From assembly GCA_018606805.1 (NCBI GenBank), contig JAGYWI010000016.1, forward strand, positions 1-64,000: DNA of 64,000 nt, read 5' to 3'. Below, in pieces: positions 1 through 9,017 of the stretch. The notes under the pieces are model-generated. The model did not search any database. It saw only the letters and a program-made list of their open reading frames with translations, and was not told where the DNA came from. The stretch's first letter is position 1; every line of letters begins with the position of its first letter. Source of the DNA: Candidatus Magnetomicrobium cryptolimnococcus. Lineage in GTDB: Bacteria > Nitrospirota > Thermodesulfovibrionia > Thermodesulfovibrionales > Magnetobacteriaceae. The position numbers and the translations under genes were made by a program.

Positions 1-31
1 ATGTTCTTTGACAACTATATATAACGCTCTA

Positions 32-1626
32 CTATTTGCCAGTAATGTTATGTGGTATTTTTAAGTGGAGTGTGTCAAGTATCTCAGTGCAAAGTACAAG
101 GGCAGAGGAGCGTTTAACCATGTCGTTATATCGAATAATGGCATGTTGGGCAATACTGACTAAAGTTAAGCGTATTAAACCATAAAAAACATTTCGACAA
201 GACCTATCAATATGATAGCTGTCAGTAACGGAGTTAAGGCGTTCGTTAGCGCTGCGCAGATTCATAAGGGTTTTGAATTGTTTGTTGTTGCGCGGTATAG
301 GTGGATAGAGTCTGAGGTCATTGTCTGCGTGAACATATACAAGAGGACCAAGTGTGCTATTAGGACAGCAGTCTTGGTGTTGCGGGCATTCATCTATATG
401 AGCAACGTAAGTAGACTTACCGTTTCGATGGGTATTGCGTTTAACCGGACAACAGAATACGTGAAGTTGTCGTTGTGTGTTGTATTGGTGGTGTCGCATT
501 TTAGCGCCAGCTGAGCATAGAGGAGTACCATCGGAATCAAGTAAAGTGTTAGGATTATCTGGAAGTTGACTAAAGGTGTTGTGTTTGCTGTTTTCAGAAA
601 GAGGGATAATAGGAATAATATCTTTTTCGTGTAGATAGCGATAATGTGCATTAGAGTCGTGATGACCATCACCACAAAAGACCTTGATTTGTAGGTTGAG
701 GTTATGTTCAGCGATGAGCTTAAGCAGGCGTTCAAGGGCTTGAATTGAAAATGTATAATCGCTTTCGTTACCGCCTGGCATAATTGTAAGTAAAGGGAAG
801 TCGTGTCCATTTTGAGTTAGGCATATCTGATAATAGCGGTCACCGAAAATAAAGGTTTTCTTATGGGCATCGTAGCACCATTGAGCAGTATTGGTAGTAT
901 AGCAACGAGGGTGGTCACAGTAAAAAAGCCCCTGAAGTTTACAGGTACAAGAGGGAGTTCCAGTTGAGGAGGATGCAGAGGGCAAAATGGAACCATCACC
1001 GCTAATAACAACATATTGGTAGTGGTAATAAATTGTCCATTGATAGAAGGAATAATACCTAAGAGCAGAAGGGCATCTTCTGTAAATTTAATAAAATCAT
1101 CAGGGCGTGGTTGATTAGTAAGAGGCAGGAGTTTATCTACAAGTTGCTCCGAAAGGGGTTGAGAAGCGGATGTAGGTGTGTCTTTTTCCTTTTTGAGATT
1201 GCGTTGGTGTTTGTTGACAATAATGGTAGAGTTTTTGATAGTATCGCTACAGGGTTTACGATAGGGACCATTAATGATGCGTTTCATGAAGTCATAATAG
1301 GTGCCAACCCCAGTAGTATCACCTGGGTGGAAGCCTGCTAGTATAGCGAAGATGGGAAGGTGGGTTTTTTCTACCCAGGTGGTAATACTGGATATTTTAA
1401 GCAAGGTCATAAGAATAAGAGAGCGTAACATACAAACGGGGTCTCTTGGGGTCTTACCGCGTTTAACAGGACAATAGAAACGCTTAAGATATGGGGCAAT
1501 GGGATCAAGATTTAGATTGGCAAGAATAGTAAATTGCTCAATGACAGTCAAAAATGTATGCCAAGATTCAGTAGAAAAGGAAGATAGGTGGTTGTATAAA
1601 TGTTCAAAGTATTGATGGTGTGTCAT
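32..1626 (-). pseudogene. DDE transposase split by a frameshift
   Basis: Two overlapping minus-strand frames together make one transposase. The 5' part (1626 down to about 1030) has the N-terminal region with LRSLILMTLLK and GVGTYYDF; the 3' part (about 1030 down to 32) carries the catalytic core. The likely DDE residues lie in SGDGS (near 1000), in CGDGHHDSN and in ANERLNSV, an arrangement like IS4/IS1182-type enzymes. The frame must change between about 1000 and 1040, where the upstream frame reads on as nonsense past the SGDGS site. An ideal Shine-Dalgarno, AAGGAGGTGAT, precedes the ATG at 1626. No slippery heptamer is obvious at the junction, so an inactivating indel is more likely than programmed frameshifting. 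The element's left end lies at or beyond the window edge and no terminal repeats were found. Confidence 0.8.
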
Positions 1627-1794
1627 ACAATATCACCTCCTTTTTTTAAGAAATTGCATGGCTTGCTTTTATGGCAGCGCGCTTTCCACAATAGATGCTT
1701 TAGTTGTTATGCTAGTACAGATGTAAGTATAGTTCAATATCATTAAATTAATGTAGCAGAAGTATAGAGGAATAACTAAATGGGTTGCAGGCTA

Positions 1795-1897
1795 AAAGTT
1801 TTAGGAAAGGACGTGTAGGCACGTCTCCCTGGGGTGCGGGGGAAGAACAGGGAGGTGCGCCTCCGCACCCCTTTTGCCTAAAAGGGTTTTCCCCCGC
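1795..1897. repeat. GC-rich hairpin repeat, copy 1
   Basis: First copy of a dispersed intergenic repeat. It begins AAGTTTTAGGAA, contains two GC-rich hairpin arms (around GTGTAGGCACG and GGAGGTGCGCCTCCGCACC) and ends CCTAAAAGGGTTTTCCCCCGC. The same ends recur near 8.9, 29.6, 35.6, 42.0, 49.1 and 59.7 kb. The rest of 1627-2040 is AT-rich and shows no gene; TTATC-N6-GATAA at 1986-2001 is a weak palindrome ahead of the next gene. Confidence 0.8.
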
Positions 1898-2040
1898 TCT
1901 TTTCTTTCCTTAGCTTAATTAGATTGTGGTGTTGTCCTCGCCTGCTTTTATTTTTGTTTACTAACTGCTGTTGCTTGTCTTTATGTTATCGTTAATGATA
2001 AAATCAATATAAAGATTAGTTTATTTATGAGGTAAATAAT

Positions 2041-3285
2041 ATGTTGTTTGCTTTAATAATGATAGTGATTTTGTACATAGTAAAAGAGGGGTTTGAGTAT
2101 TGGGTTGATTATCTCAACTTAAAGCATATGAAAGGGCGTGCTCATGAGGTGCCGACGGAGTTTATTGGTCATATTGATAGGGAGCTTCTTGCTAAAACGC
2201 AGCAATATGTTATTGAAAATACTACTTTTGGTTTTATATCAGCAATATTTAATAATATTATGCTTATAATTTTTATTTTTGGTGGTCTTTTAAATATTTT
2301 CAATCTATGGATTGTATCGTTAAATCAGTCATTTATTGTGTCTGGTTTGGTGTTTTTTATTATATTAAGCTTTATTGAGACAGTACTTGGTATGCCATTT
2401 GATTTTTACAGGACATTTAAAATAGAAAGTAAGTTTGGGTTTAATACGATGACCGTAAAGTTATGGGTTATAGACCTTATAAAAGGTCTTATCCTTTCGG
2501 GGATTATTATGTCCATTGTTATAAGTGCTGCTCTTTGGCTTATCAGTGTAAGTCATGACTGGTGGTTATGGTTGTGGCTATTTTTCTTTCTTTTTAGTAT
2601 ATTGATTATGTATGTGTCGCCTTATATTATAGAGCCTTTATTTAATAAGTTTACACCTATAGAGGAAGAATCACTTGTTGGTGATATTAAAAACCTTATG
2701 GCAAAGGCTGGTATTTCTGTTAGCAAGGTATTTAAGATGGATGCCTCTAAAAGGAGTAAGCACACAAATGCCTATTTTACTGGCATTGGGCGGACTAAGA
2801 GGATTGTTCTTTTCGATACACTTTTAGCAAAGATGAATACATCTGAGATTTTAGCTGTCCTTGCTCATGAGGCGGGACATTGGAAGAAACGACATATTAT
2901 AAAGCGTATTGTTTTATACGAAGTGCTTTCTTTTATTGTTTTGTATGTTTCGCATCTGGTATTGGAATCAGAGGTATTGCCTTATATTTTTATGATTGAG
3001 CAGAGTACTTTTTATACAAAGTTTGTACTTTTTGGGTTTGTAGCAAGTATTGTTGTGTTTCCACTTGCGCCGATTTTCAATGCCTACTCTCAAAAACACG
3101 AAAGGGAGGCAGACCGTTTTGCCTGTACCATTACAGGCGACAATAAGAGCCTTATTAGCTCTTTGATTAAACTTTCTAAGGATAATTTATCAAACCTCCA
3201 TCCGCATCCGCTTTATGTTAAATTTCATTACTCTCATCCGCCAGTTACGGAGCGTGTTCGATATATAAGTGAAAACTTTCGTTAA
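2041..3285 (+). CDS. M48 family (Ste24/CAAX prenyl protease-like) membrane zinc metalloprotease
   Basis: A 414-residue integral membrane protease. The zinc motif HEAGH is at 276-280 and the third ligand is in the EREAD stretch (ExxAD, about 354-358), both as in M48A Ste24 enzymes. The N-terminal half holds several hydrophobic helices (about 1-20, 65-115, 145-195) and two more follow the HExxH helix, the Ste24 topology with catalysis at the cytoplasmic face. Bacterial members probably cut membrane or misfolded proteins, since prenylated CAAX substrates are not expected. A GAGG site lies 10 bases before the ATG. It stands first in a run of same-strand genes. Family assignment is firm, substrate unknown. 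Confidence 0.93.
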   Translation: MLFALIMIVILYIVKEGFEYWVDYLNLKHMKGRAHEVPTEFIGHIDRELLAKTQQYVIENTTFGFISAIFNNIMLIIFIFGGLLNIFNLWIVSLNQSFIVSGLVFFIILSFIETVLGMPFDFYRTFKIESKFGFNTMTVKLWVIDLIKGLILSGIIMSIVISAALWLISVSHDWWLWLWLFFFLFSILIMYVSPYIIEPLFNKFTPIEEESLVGDIKNLMAKAGISVSKVFKMDASKRSKHTNAYFTGIGRTKRIVLFDTLLAKMNTSEILAVLAHEAGHWKKRHIIKRIVLYEVLSFIVLYVSHLVLESEVLPYIFMIEQSTFYTKFVLFGFVASIVVFPLAPIFNAYSQKHEREADRFACTITGDNKSLISSLIKLSKDNLSNLHPHPLYVKFHYSHPPVTERVRYISENFR

Positions 3286-3305
3286 TTTAATTTGTAGGTA
3301 ACCTT

Positions 3306-4628
3306 ATGTTTAATAAAGTTGCAAGGGGGCAAGGACCGCCTTTTTCATCTACCACGTCAGTGCTGCCTATTTATAGAAAGCTTGATATACTGGCTGCAAG
3401 TGCTAAGTATGATGTGTCGTGTTCATCAAGTGGTGTAAAAGAGGGTGATGCCTATAAGGGCTCTTTTGGTTCAACTACGCCTGCCGGCATTTGTCACTCA
3501 TGGACATCGGATGGCAGGTGTGTTTCTCTTTTAAAGGTGCTTTTAACTAATTTTTGTGTGTATGACTGTGCTTATTGTATTAATCGGCGAAGTAATGACA
3601 TAAGAAGGGCATCGTTTACCCCTAAAGAAATATCAGGGCTTACCATTAATTTTTATAAGAGAAACTATATAGAGGGGCTTTTTCTAAGCTCCGGCATCAT
3701 TAAAAACCCAGATTATACGATGGAACTTCTTATACGCTCAGTTGAAATACTGCGTAAGCAGCAGGGCTTTGGTGGTTATGTACACCTAAAAATAATACCG
3801 GGTGCTGACCCCGTTCTTATTAAAAAAGCAGGGCTTTTGGCAGATAGGGTTAGTGTTAACATTGAATTGCCGTCAAATAAGAGTCTTAATTTGCTTTGTC
3901 CAGATAAATCTAAAGATGCTATTTTAAAACCTATGGGGCAGGTTGCGTATGAGCTTAAGTGTGCAAAAGAAGAGGGTACTAAATCAAGGCATTATCCGCC
4001 GTTTGCCTCTGCTGGCCAAAGTACGCAACTGATTATTGGTGCAACGCCCGAAAGTGATTTGCATATTATGACGCTAAGTGAAAGCCTGTATCGTAAGATG
4101 CAATTAAAACGTGTTTATTATTCCGCTTATGTTGCTGTAAATAATGACCGGAGGCTTCCATCAAATGCTAAGCCAATGCTTCTTCGTGAGCATCGTTTGT
4201 ATCAGGGGGATTGGCTTTTACGTTTTTATGGGTTTAAACCGCATGAGCTTTTAAATGATGAGACACCGTTTTTTGATGCTGCCCTTGATCCAAAGGCTTC
4301 ATGGGCGCTACGTAATTTGCACATGTTTCCTGTTGAAATAAATACGGCTGATTATAGTGTATTACTAAAAGTGCCTGGGGTTGGTGTAAAATCTGCCGAT
4401 AAAATCCTTAGAGCAAGAAAACTGACACGCTTAAAGGCGGATGATTTAAAAAAACTTGGCATTGTGCTTAAGAGGGCAAAATATTTTATTACCGCAGATG
4501 GGAAATATTACGGAAAAACTATTATAACTGAAGAAAAAATCCGAAAGAAACTTGTGGATGAGTGTATTTCTAAATATAGTGAGCCTGAGCAGTTGAGGTT
4601 GCCTTTTGCTCAGAGTGTCCGGTGTTAG
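3306..4628 (+). CDS. Putative DNA modification/repair radical SAM protein
   Basis: A 440-residue radical SAM enzyme with the cluster motif CVYDCAYC at C84, C88 and C91, followed by a TIM-barrel core, and ending in a helix-hairpin-helix DNA-binding motif (LLKVPGVGVKSADKIL, about 356-371). This combination matches the family usually named putative DNA modification/repair radical SAM protein (TIGR03916). The next gene overlaps its end and is the usual partner of the family, so the two probably act together. Radical SAM core plus HhH suggests repair of a damaged base in DNA, like spore photoproduct lyase in chemistry, but the lesion is not known. Confidence 0.9.
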   Translation: MFNKVARGQGPPFSSTTSVLPIYRKLDILAASAKYDVSCSSSGVKEGDAYKGSFGSTTPAGICHSWTSDGRCVSLLKVLLTNFCVYDCAYCINRRSNDIRRASFTPKEISGLTINFYKRNYIEGLFLSSGIIKNPDYTMELLIRSVEILRKQQGFGGYVHLKIIPGADPVLIKKAGLLADRVSVNIELPSNKSLNLLCPDKSKDAILKPMGQVAYELKCAKEEGTKSRHYPPFASAGQSTQLIIGATPESDLHIMTLSESLYRKMQLKRVYYSAYVAVNNDRRLPSNAKPMLLREHRLYQGDWLLRFYGFKPHELLNDETPFFDAALDPKASWALRNLHMFPVEINTADYSVLLKVPGVGVKSADKILRARKLTRLKADDLKKLGIVLKRAKYFITADGKYYGKTIITEEKIRKKLVDECISKYSEPEQLRLPFAQSVRC

Positions 4629-4633
4629 CCTTG

Positions 4634-5389
4634 ATGGTTAGTTATTTATATGACGGGACATTTGATGGTTTTTTATCTTGTTTACATGATTGTTTTATTT
4701 TAAAGGTAGCTCAACCTTGTAAGATTTATACTAAAAACTCTCAAGAGGTGGATTTATTTTCAAAAGATGTTATTGTTGAAAACTCGGATGATAAATGTAG
4801 ATGGATTACGAAACTAATTAGAGAGCAAATCTCCCCTGTGTGCCTTGATAATGTAACCTATGCCTTTCACTCAGAGGCAAGGGGGGTGGAGATGCTAATC
4901 TATAATTATATACTGTTGGGACTTAAGGTCGGTCGGGGGGTTGATAACTGCTTAGATAATTGCTTAAATGATGGGGTAGTTCGGCAGGTACAGGCGCTGG
5001 CACACAAAGTAAACTACGAAATCCATAGGTTAAAGGGGTTTGTGAGGTTTGAAGAATCAGCTGATGGTGTGTTTTATGCTAAAATTCAACCTAAATACAA
5101 TATCCTTACCTTTTTATCTACACATTTTCAAAGACGTTTCTGTAACCAATTGTGGGTTATTCATGACATCAGTAGAGGTCATGCGATTATTTATAACCGT
5201 CAGTGTGTAAGTTTTATTAATTTAGAGGCTTGTGGTAGTGTCATTTGTGAAAATGAAAAATTTTATCAAGATTTATGGCGTACTTATTTTAATGCCCTAT
5301 CTATAGAAGAACGCAAGAATCCGGAACTTCAAAGGCACTTCGTGCCGTTACGATATAGGAAAGATATTACTGAATTTATTGATAATTAG
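4634..5389 (+). CDS. TIGR03915/DUF4130-type DNA metabolism protein
   Basis: Partner of the preceding radical SAM gene. The N-terminus, SYLYDGTFDGFLSCLHDCF, is the hallmark of the DUF4130 family, which elsewhere is found beside or fused to uracil-DNA glycosylase-like proteins. A GTG at 4622 overlaps the upstream stop, but the ATG at 4634 gives the N-terminus typical of the family and is preferred. The C-terminal HFVPLRYRKDITEF is also a conserved family end. No catalytic residues are established. It probably binds or processes DNA with the radical SAM partner. Confidence 0.85.
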   Translation: MVSYLYDGTFDGFLSCLHDCFILKVAQPCKIYTKNSQEVDLFSKDVIVENSDDKCRWITKLIREQISPVCLDNVTYAFHSEARGVEMLIYNYILLGLKVGRGVDNCLDNCLNDGVVRQVQALAHKVNYEIHRLKGFVRFEESADGVFYAKIQPKYNILTFLSTHFQRRFCNQLWVIHDISRGHAIIYNRQCVSFINLEACGSVICENEKFYQDLWRTYFNALSIEERKNPELQRHFVPLRYRKDITEFIDN

Positions 5390-5405
5390 TATGTTATAAT
5401 GGAAA

Positions 5406-6938
5406 ATGGGTAGCTCTGGTATGGAATATGATATAATTGTTGTAGGTGGTGGTCTTGGTGGCCTAACGGCTGGGGCTTTGCTTGCCCAAAGTGGTAAACG
5501 TGTATTTTTAGTAGAGCAGCAGATGAATGTGGGTGGCTGTGCTAGAATATTTAGCAGAAAAGAGTATACGTTTGATGCCGGCCTTCATGAGTTAGATGGG
5601 CTTGATGAGCTTGATTTAAAAAAAGAGGTGTTTCAAAAACTGGGTGTTTTTAATAGTGTAGAGTTTATAAAGCTTCCGGAATTTTATAGATTTATACATG
5701 GGAAAACCGATATTGTTATCCCTAATGGCAGAGAAAAAGCTATGAAGGTACTTTTGAAAAGGTTTCCACATGAAAGCGATGGGATTACTAAATATTTTGA
5801 TGTTTTAAAAAGAATCAGAAAGGAAATCTACGATTTTCCGTGCGAAAGATGGAAAAGTTATGTTGTGTTTCCACTGATGCCATTTATATTTCCTAACTTA
5901 TTTCGCTATGGGAAAAAGACAGCAGGTAGCTTTATTGACTCCATAATAAAAGATGATGAGTTAAAACTTATATTATTTGCTAATCACAGTTTTTACCATG
6001 ATAATCCATATGAATTAAGCCTATTGTTTTATGCTGCTGTTCAAGATAGCTATTATAGTGGGAGTTACTACATTAAGGGTGGCTCTCAGGTGCTTTCAAA
6101 CTACCTTGCACGGATTATTACTGAAAATGGCGGACAAGTGCTTCTTGGCCATACGGTTAGAGAAATAATAGTACGCCATAATGAGGTTAGAGGGATTAAG
6201 TACGTTGATTCGGAAAACCTGACCGGCCGCCTTGAAGAAATTTACGCTAAGGTGGTCGTAGCTAATGCTGCTATTCCTAATGTTATTAATGAATTAACCC
6301 ATAGAGTGAAAACGAGTAAATTAAAAAAAGTAAGAAATCGTATAAATAAGTTAAAGGCATCTCCGTCAATGCTGTCAATATACTTGTGCCTTAAAAGGCC
6401 ACTGAAGTCCATTGGCAATAAACACTATATTACTTTCGTATATGACAAGGATATTACGAAACCGTGCTCTATTAAAAATGTGGACTATGCTCAGAGAGGT
6501 TATGTCTTTGTTGATTATAGTCAGATAGATTCCGGACTTGTCGCAAACAATAGAGGCGTTGGTGTTATAAGTATAATAGATTACTTATCAAACTGGGAGT
6601 ATCTTACAGATAATGAATATACTGAAAAGAAAAAGGAGTTAGCCAAGATTTTTATAAATAGGCTTGAAGGGGTTTTGCCAGGCATTAAGAAGGAAATTGA
6701 ATATTATGATGTGTCAACCCCTCAGACAATAAAACATTTTACAAAGAACCCATGTGGTAGTATCTATGGTTACTCCCAAATACCAGCACAAGCTGGCTTA
6801 AAAAGAATGGATATTAATATGCCAATAAAGAACCTGTTTTTTGCCTCTGCATGGTCTTTTCCCGGAGGTGGCTTTACGGGAACAATTATAGGTGGTTCTT
6901 TATGTGCAAATAAGGTGCTTAGAGCACTTAAAGAATAA
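5406..6938 (+). CDS. Phytoene desaturase-family FAD oxidoreductase
   Basis: A 510-residue FAD enzyme. The dinucleotide-binding fold is at the very N-terminus (DIIVVGGGLGGLTAGALLA), followed by the acidic ribose-binding end EQQMNVGG and the substrate-side GSQVLSNYLARIITENGGQV typical of CrtI, prolycopene isomerase and retinol saturase relatives. The C-terminal FAD-closing motif is NLFFASAWSFPGGGFTGTIIGG. The second ATG at 5421 (MEYDIIVVGGG) is an alternative start. No other carotenoid genes are near, so a polyisoprenoid or lipid-like substrate is only a guess. It is followed by a toxin remnant and a small repeat element. Confidence 0.88.
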   Translation: MGSSGMEYDIIVVGGGLGGLTAGALLAQSGKRVFLVEQQMNVGGCARIFSRKEYTFDAGLHELDGLDELDLKKEVFQKLGVFNSVEFIKLPEFYRFIHGKTDIVIPNGREKAMKVLLKRFPHESDGITKYFDVLKRIRKEIYDFPCERWKSYVVFPLMPFIFPNLFRYGKKTAGSFIDSIIKDDELKLILFANHSFYHDNPYELSLLFYAAVQDSYYSGSYYIKGGSQVLSNYLARIITENGGQVLLGHTVREIIVRHNEVRGIKYVDSENLTGRLEEIYAKVVVANAAIPNVINELTHRVKTSKLKKVRNRINKLKASPSMLSIYLCLKRPLKSIGNKHYITFVYDKDITKPCSIKNVDYAQRGYVFVDYSQIDSGLVANNRGVGVISIIDYLSNWEYLTDNEYTEKKKELAKIFINRLEGVLPGIKKEIEYYDVSTPQTIKHFTKNPCGSIYGYSQIPAQAGLKRMDINMPIKNLFFASAWSFPGGGFTGTIIGGSLCANKVLRALKE

Positions 6939-6941
6939 AGT

Positions 6942-7043
6942 ATATATGGGACTACAATAGGGAATTATAGAATTATATTTGAATATGATGGTGTAGTTAT
7001 GTTTGTGTATGAGATTACACACAGAATGGAGGTATATAAATGA
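6942..7043 (+). pseudogene. RelE/ParE-type toxin, C-terminal remnant
   Basis: An open frame without a start codon reads GNYRIIFEYDGVVMFVYEI and continues THRMEVYK before TGA at 7041-7043. This is the conserved end of RelE/ParE toxins (GDYRIIYE ... HRREVY). The N-terminal half and any antitoxin are missing, and the fragment abuts the stop of the FAD oxidoreductase. It is best read as a decayed toxin-antitoxin locus. Confidence 0.7.
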
Positions 7044-7100
7044 TAAAAAGCAGATAATCGAACAGGACTTAAAGGATAAGCTAGGCACATAACATTTTGG

Positions 7101-7315
7101 TATACCAAAACAAATTAGGTTTACAAACCATTATTAAAAATAATAAGGAAACAAATACATAGTGAGGGCGCTGTCCTCACACTCCAGCCAAAGGGACGAG
7201 TCCCTTTGGAATCCCGCACAAGGGGCTTTGCCCCTTGAACCCCAAAAACACTATTTTCGTGAGGTATAAAAAAACACCACTATTATTTTTTGCAAACCAT
7301 TTTTATTTTAGTATA
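7101..7315. mobile_element. 215-bp MITE-like element with three internal hairpins
   Basis: The left end (7101-7127, starting TATACCAAAACAAATTAGG) and the right end (7289-7315, ending TTTTTATTTTAGTATA) are inverted repeats matching at 22 of 27 positions. Between them are three strong hairpins: GTGAGG/CCTCAC (7162-7180), CCAAAGGGA/TCCCTTTGG (7188-7209) and CAAGGGGC-TTT-GCCCCTTG (7219-7237). A perfect 16-base palindrome TTTTGGTATACCAAAA (7095-7110) straddles the left boundary. Related ends occur near 29550 and 42264-42291. It lies between two convergent genes and could also act as a terminator. No coding capacity. Confidence 0.65.
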
Positions 7316-7340
7316 GTCTGTATCTTTTTAGGACTATCTT

Positions 7341-8090
7341 TTATTTTTTATAACCAAGCTTGGCTGCCATTTTATAGTCTTTTTCAGCGTCTGTAGAGTT
7401 TCCTATCTTATCTAAGACCATAGCGCGGCAGTAGTATGCCTTTGCATCTTGTGGATTTATTTGTATAATTTTTGAGTAATCTCCTACTGCATTTATGTAG
7501 TCGGTTACTAGGTTGTGAAACTCTGCTCTTGCGTAGTATGCCTGTATATCTCTTGGAGAGAGTTTAATAACCTTAGTAAAGTCCCGGATAGCCTCTTCGT
7601 ATTCGCCAAGTTTGCCATATGCTAGTGCCCTGTTAAAGTATGCCTCGCTATTGTGTGGACTAAGGTCTATTACGATTGTATAGTCTTTTATTGATAGGTC
7701 ATGGTTACCGAGTTTGCTGTTTGCTATGGCCCTATTGAAGTATGCGTTAACTCTTCTAGAGTTTAGTTTGATTGTGTAGGTGAAATCCTCAACCGCTCGG
7801 TGGTAGTTGCCGAGTTTTTCATGTGCAATACCTCGGTTGTAGAAGGCATCTGAGTATTTGGGTTTTATTGCTATTGCCATATCGAAATCAGCAACAGCTT
7901 CTTTATATTTGCCTAATTTTAAATATGCAGAGCCTCTTTCAAAATAATTATTGATACTTTGTGGGTTTTTAGATAGTTCTTCTGTAAATTTATTTATAAT
8001 TGCATTTGTTATTTCACTATTGTTATCCACAGTGGCTGTCTTTTGAGGTTTTATATCCTTTTTTTGCTTAAAGATTTTAAAAAAAAGCAT
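7341..8090 (-). CDS. TPR-repeat protein
   Basis: A 249-residue protein made almost wholly of tetratricopeptide repeats. About six 34-residue units run from residue 40 to the end, with the usual pattern A-Y-x-N-R-A-x-A-x-x-K-L-G-x-Y and closing P at each turn (for example SDAFYNRGIAHEKLGNYHRA). The first 35 residues are Lys-rich with no signal peptide, so a cytoplasmic scaffold for protein-protein contacts is likely. GGAG stands seven bases before the ATG. The gene is alone, divergent from the next gene. Partner unknown. Confidence 0.88.
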   Translation of the reverse strand: MLFFKIFKQKKDIKPQKTATVDNNSEITNAIINKFTEELSKNPQSINNYFERGSAYLKLGKYKEAVADFDMAIAIKPKYSDAFYNRGIAHEKLGNYHRAVEDFTYTIKLNSRRVNAYFNRAIANSKLGNHDLSIKDYTIVIDLSPHNSEAYFNRALAYGKLGEYEEAIRDFTKVIKLSPRDIQAYYARAEFHNLVTDYINAVGDYSKIIQINPQDAKAYYCRAMVLDKIGNSTDAEKDYKMAAKLGYKK

Positions 8091-8150
8091 ATGATAGCTC
8101 CATATTTTTATACATATCAGTTATATTATACATGACAAATTTGAATAAGA

Positions 8151-8858
8151 GTGAAATATATTGTGGATGTAACCCTTGATAAGATTAATGGTGTGAGTGT
8201 TTTGCAAAAACGCAATGGCTACAGGTTTTCTATAGATGCCGTTTTGCTGGCAAACTTCATAAATTTGAGTTATCCAAAAAAAATAGCTGATTTTGGTGCT
8301 GGCTCAGGCATTGTTGGTTTATTACTTGCTAAGCGCTACGCAACAGCGGAGGTTACGTTAATTGAATTGCAGGAGGATTTATTTAATTTGTCAAGACAAA
8401 ATATAGAGCTAAACGGTTTGCTTGAGCGTGTGAGGGCGGTGCATTTAGATATAAGATTAATAAAGGAAAGTGAGCTTGTACAAAATTCGTATGATTTAAT
8501 TGTGTCAAATCCGCCATATAGAAAGCCAAATAGTGGTAGATTAAGTCCAAACGGTGAGCGGGCAGTGGCAAGACATGAAACATTACTTTCAGTGGCTGAG
8601 TTAATAGAATCGGCGTTTTACATTTTGCGGGCTAGAGGGCGGCTTGTTATTATATATCATCCCTGTCGTTTTGTAGAAATACTTGAGCTTTTGCGAAAAA
8701 AAAGACTTGAACCAAAGCGGGTTCAGTTTATACATGCAGATTTAAAAAGTCAGGCAAAGATGTTTTTAATAGAGGCGGTTAAGGAGGGCAAGCCGGATTT
8801 CACGCTTGAAAGACCGCTATTTATATATGATAAAAATGGCCGCTACGAAGCGTCTTAA
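8151..8858 (+). CDS. tRNA1(Val) N6-adenine methyltransferase-like (TrmN6 family)
   Basis: A 235-residue class I SAM methyltransferase. Motif I is DFGAGSGIVGLLLA (about 47-60) and the catalytic motif NPPY sits in IVSNPPYRKP (about 121-130), as in N6-adenine methyltransferases. The upstream VLQKRNGYRFSIDAVLLANF is the characteristic TrmN6/YfiC N-terminus. In E. coli the homologue methylates A37 of tRNA1(Val). The start is a GTG without a clear Shine-Dalgarno. The target RNA in this organism is inferred only from the family. Confidence 0.85.
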   Translation: MKYIVDVTLDKINGVSVLQKRNGYRFSIDAVLLANFINLSYPKKIADFGAGSGIVGLLLAKRYATAEVTLIELQEDLFNLSRQNIELNGLLERVRAVHLDIRLIKESELVQNSYDLIVSNPPYRKPNSGRLSPNGERAVARHETLLSVAELIESAFYILRARGRLVIIYHPCRFVEILELLRKKRLEPKRVQFIHADLKSQAKMFLIEAVKEGKPDFTLERPLFIYDKNGRYEAS

Positions 8859-8874
8859 TGTGTTAGGTGGGAGA

Positions 8875-8940
8875 GGCGTGGGGGAAAACCTTTTTTGGCA
8901 AAAAGGGTGCGAAGGCACACCTCCCTGTTATTCCCCCGCT
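8875..8940. repeat. GC-rich hairpin repeat, copy 2
   Basis: Copy of the dispersed repeat in the opposite orientation to copy 1: GCGTGGGGGAAAACC, then GGCAAAAAGGGTGCG, a short arm AAGGCACACCTCCCTG and a mirror TTCCCCCGC end. The open frame running upstream of the next gene only translates this repeat. Confidence 0.75.
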
Positions 8941-9017
8941 TTTCTATTTCCTTTTTCATTGTCCAATTTTATTATTTAGTTCTGACAGACTATTACAATA
9001 TTATGTATAATAAAAGA

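Noticed and set aside
1000-1040. Programmed frameshift in the transposase
   Set aside because: No slippery heptamer or downstream structure was recognised; an inactivating indel is the simpler reading.
8895-9017. N-terminal extension of the RNase H-like gene
   Set aside because: It is translated from the hairpin repeat and AT-rich DNA, with hydrophobic nonsense; family homologues start at the MIKHSF methionine.
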